Shown here: piece by piece, positions 40,531 to 41,903 of the stretch | Numbering within the stretch: position 1 is the first letter of the stretch | Layout: each line of letters opens with the position of its first letter | NCBI GenBank assembly: GCA_904420005.1 | Contig: CAJFTT010000001.1 | Coordinates: 1 to 41,903, forward strand | Length of the DNA stretch: 41,903 nucleotides | Direction of reading: 5' to 3' | Source of the DNA: Candidatus Tabaqchalia intestinavium | Lineage (GTDB): Bacteria > Bacillota > Clostridia > Oscillospirales > CAJFTT01 | Made by a program: the position numbers and the translations under genes | Notes under the pieces: generated by a model | Databases searched by the model: none | Told to the model about the DNA's origin: nothing | Seen by the model: only the letters and a program-made list of their open reading frames with translations

Positions 40531-41430
40531 ATGTATGATGTGATTGTGATCGGCGCGGGGCCGGCCGGTATCAGCGCCGCGATTTATGCCGTCAGCCGCG
40601 GATGCCGCACGCTGGTGCTTGAGCGCGGCGAAGTGGGCGGCGTGATCGGCAAGGTGTCCACTGTCACGCATTATGCCGGCATCGTCGCGCAGGAAACGGG
40701 CGTGAGCTTCGCCGCCCGGCTGAAAGCGCAGGCGCTGGCCGCGGGGGTGGAGATCGTGTTTGGCGAGGCGACGGCGGTTTCCCTCCGGGGGAAGATGAAA
40801 ACCGTGACAGTGAGGGAGAAGCAGTTTGCCGCGCCGAAGCTCATCCTGGCCAACGGCTGCACAGCGCGCCGGCTCGGGATCCCGGGCGAGGAAACGCTGC
40901 GCGGCCGGGGCGTCGAGGACAACGCCGCGCTGGCCGGGCCGCGGTATCAGGGGAAGAATATTTACGTCGTTGGAGGCGCGGACGGCGCAGTGAAAGAGGC
41001 GCTGTTTCTGGCGCGGTATGCCGCCCGGCTGACGATTGTGCATTTTGAGCCGCGTTTGGGATGCATCGCGGAATTCCTGCAAAAAGTGGAGGCGACGCCC
41101 AATATTTCGGTTTGCACAGGGTATCGGCTTGCGGCTATTCATGGAGACGAGCAGATCGAGGCGCTGGAGCTCGTTTCGGAACAGGATGGCCGGGTCCGGC
41201 GTGTGGAGGATGCGGGCTGCGGTGTGTTCGTTTATGCAGGGTCGACGCCCAACACGGCGCTGTATCCAGAGCTTTCGCTGGGAAATGGGTTCATCCCGGT
41301 GGAGGAAAATATGCAGACGCAGATCCCCGGCGTTTACGCCGTGGGCGATATTCGCGTCAAGCAGGTGCGGCAGGTCGCCACAGCGGTGGCAGACGGCGCG
41401 ATTGCAGGGATCCACGCCGCCACGCATTGA
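40531..41430 (+). CDS. Thioredoxin-reductase-like flavoprotein lacking the CxxC
   Basis: A 299-residue two-domain FAD/NAD(P) oxidoreductase of the thioredoxin reductase fold. FAD-binding GAGPAG (8-13) and the C-terminal YAVGDIRVKQVRQVATAVAD are clear. The redox-active CAxCD of thioredoxin reductase aligns with N131-A-A-L134, so both cysteines are absent. The second dinucleotide motif reads VVGGADGAVKEA, and the NADPH-phosphate motif HRRxxxR is replaced by H171-F-E-P-R-L-G. It therefore cannot work as a normal NADPH thioredoxin reductase; ferredoxin, NADH or another partner is possible. AAAGGAGGGG precedes ATG 40531. It is monocistronic with its own promoter and terminator. Confidence 0.85.
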   Translation: MYDVIVIGAGPAGISAAIYAVSRGCRTLVLERGEVGGVIGKVSTVTHYAGIVAQETGVSFAARLKAQALAAGVEIVFGEATAVSLRGKMKTVTVREKQFAAPKLILANGCTARRLGIPGEETLRGRGVEDNAALAGPRYQGKNIYVVGGADGAVKEALFLARYAARLTIVHFEPRLGCIAEFLQKVEATPNISVCTGYRLAAIHGDEQIEALELVSEQDGRVRRVEDAGCGVFVYAGSTPNTALYPELSLGNGFIPVEENMQTQIPGVYAVGDIRVKQVRQVATAVADGAIAGIHAATH

Positions 41431-41475
41431 AAAACGCACGAAGGCCGGCCGCAGACGGCGGCGTGGCAGAAAACG

Positions 41476-41512
41476 GCGGGCCGGACAACGAATGCTGTCC
41501 GGCCCGCTTTTT
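41476..41512 (+). terminator. Terminator after the flavoprotein gene
   Basis: GCGGGCCGGACA (41476-41487) pairs perfectly with TGTCCGGCCCGC (41496-41507), eight-base loop, then five T. Confidence 0.92.
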
Positions 41513-41516
41513 GTAT

Positions 41517-41594
41517 AGATCTCCGATACTGCCGCGAGTCGAAAAAGCTGGACCCTTAGGAGGCGACTGCGCGATCCAACTGAGCTACGGGAGC
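41517..41594 (-). pseudogene. Degenerate tRNA-Arg(CCU)-like sequence 1
   Basis: On the - strand from 41594 it reads GCTCCCG-TA-GCTC-AGTTGGATC, then GTCGC-CTCCTAA, i.e. normal acceptor, nearly normal D arm and an anticodon loop with CCU. The 3' side fails: GGGTC pairs with GTCGC at only three of five positions, the T arm does not pair although a TTCGACT loop is present, and the 3' acceptor strand is broken. It is probably a dead tRNA or a tRNA-derived relic. Confidence 0.6.
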
Positions 41595-41617
41595 ATATAC
41601 AGAAAATATTCAATTTT

Positions 41618-41687
41618 ACAGGGCTCCGGGATTCGAACGGTTCGATTGTTAGGAGGCGGACCCTCTATCCTGCTGAGGTGCTGGGAC
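41618..41687 (-). pseudogene. Degenerate tRNA-Arg(CCU)-like sequence 2
   Basis: On the - strand from 41687: GTCCCAG, CCTC-AGCAGGATA-GAGG (paired D arm), TCCGC-CTCCTAA (CCU anticodon). The segment between the anticodon loop and TTCGAAT has 11 bases where about 15 are expected, the anticodon stem 3' strand (CAATC) does not pair, and the T stem and acceptor do not close. It lies 23 bases from the first relic in the same orientation. Confidence 0.6.
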
Positions 41688-41903
41688 ATTATTCAATATG
41701 ATTTTTTAAAAAGTTAACAGGATAAAACAAGTTAGGCGATTGTTCTAAGAAATATTTGCCCGGATAGATCGCCCTTCATAAATTTGAAAGTGTTCCTGAA
41801 TTTTCTCCGGAAAGGCTATGGTCACTCCCGGTGCAGTTTGAAACATCTGTTTTTCCCTCTATCGACTTCTTTCGGTATTCCGATTGGTTTGTCGACGGAA
41901 AAA
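41688..41903. other. AT-rich right edge
   Basis: The base composition drops sharply in GC compared with the rest of the window. A frame on the + strand is open from about 41736 to the edge, but it has no start and no recognisable protein. A 33-codon frame on the - strand (starting MFQTAPGVTIAF) has a plausible GAGGGAA site but is too short to judge. Possibly the edge of a mobile region. Confidence 0.4.

Overview
The window reads as chromosomal DNA of a high-GC, anaerobic Clostridia member, most likely Oscillospiraceae/Ruminococcaceae. The pointers are: an hrcA-grpE-dnaK-dnaJ operon behind a perfect CIRCE element, an rpmG-secE-nusG-rplK-rplA cluster with an unusually long SecE, a feoA-feoA-feoB locus with a FeoB-associated Cys-rich peptide, T-box regulation, and sigma-A promoters of the TTGACA-N17-TATAAT type. 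Nearly all genes are on the + strand; only a two-gene block at 25.5-26.9 kb is on the - strand. The taxonomic call is inference from gene content and GC.

Layout. 0-2.8 kb: a decayed secreted-protein gene, a non-coding AT-richer stretch with DnaA-box-like repeats, a small conserved-looking membrane-anchored protein, and a long gene-free stretch with strong hairpins. 2.8-7.8 kb: heat-shock operon hrcA-grpE-dnaK-dnaJ. 7.8-10.9 kb: rpmG-secE-nusG-rplK-rplA, closed by a terminator. 10.9-11.6 kb: an IS200-type element with a structured 5' leader. 12.1-15.7 kb: iron-uptake locus feoA-feoA-feoB plus Cys-rich peptide, preceded by two palindromic iron-regulator-type operators. 15.7-19.1 kb: phosphohexomutase, zinc-ribbon membrane protein, small membrane protein.

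19.1-22.1 kb: a well-formed T-box riboswitch, best read as leucine-specific (specifier CUC, tRNA-end-binding UGGU), controls an acyl-CoA ligase and a TIM-barrel isomerase-like gene. This is the most unusual regulatory arrangement here. It could make branched-chain acyl-CoA (for example isovaleryl-CoA) for leucine synthesis by reductive carboxylation; that role is a hypothesis. 22.3-25.2 kb: GNAT, AAA/ABC-type ATPase and Gfo/Idh/MocA oxidoreductase. 25.5-26.9 kb (-): D,D-carboxypeptidase and a TIGR04076-like protein. 27.1-30.4 kb: MATE exporter and a second CoA ligase. 30.4-34.5 kb: a YtrA-like GntR/ABC operon led by a small membrane protein and an operator. 34.6-38.2 kb: GtrA-like protein, SmpB, an HTH-cupin regulator and a third CoA ligase.

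38.3-40.3 kb: a three-repeat orphan CRISPR-like array lies directly against a BirA-type operator that overlaps the birA-bioY promoter. 40.5-41.5 kb: a thioredoxin-reductase-like flavoprotein that has lost both catalytic cysteines and the NADPH-phosphate motif. 41.5-41.9 kb: AT-rich DNA with two degenerate tRNA-Arg(CCU)-like sequences. No complete novel system is proven; the best candidates for follow-up are the T-box/CoA-ligase unit, the Cys-less TrxR-like protein, the orphan repeat array and the paired tRNA relics.
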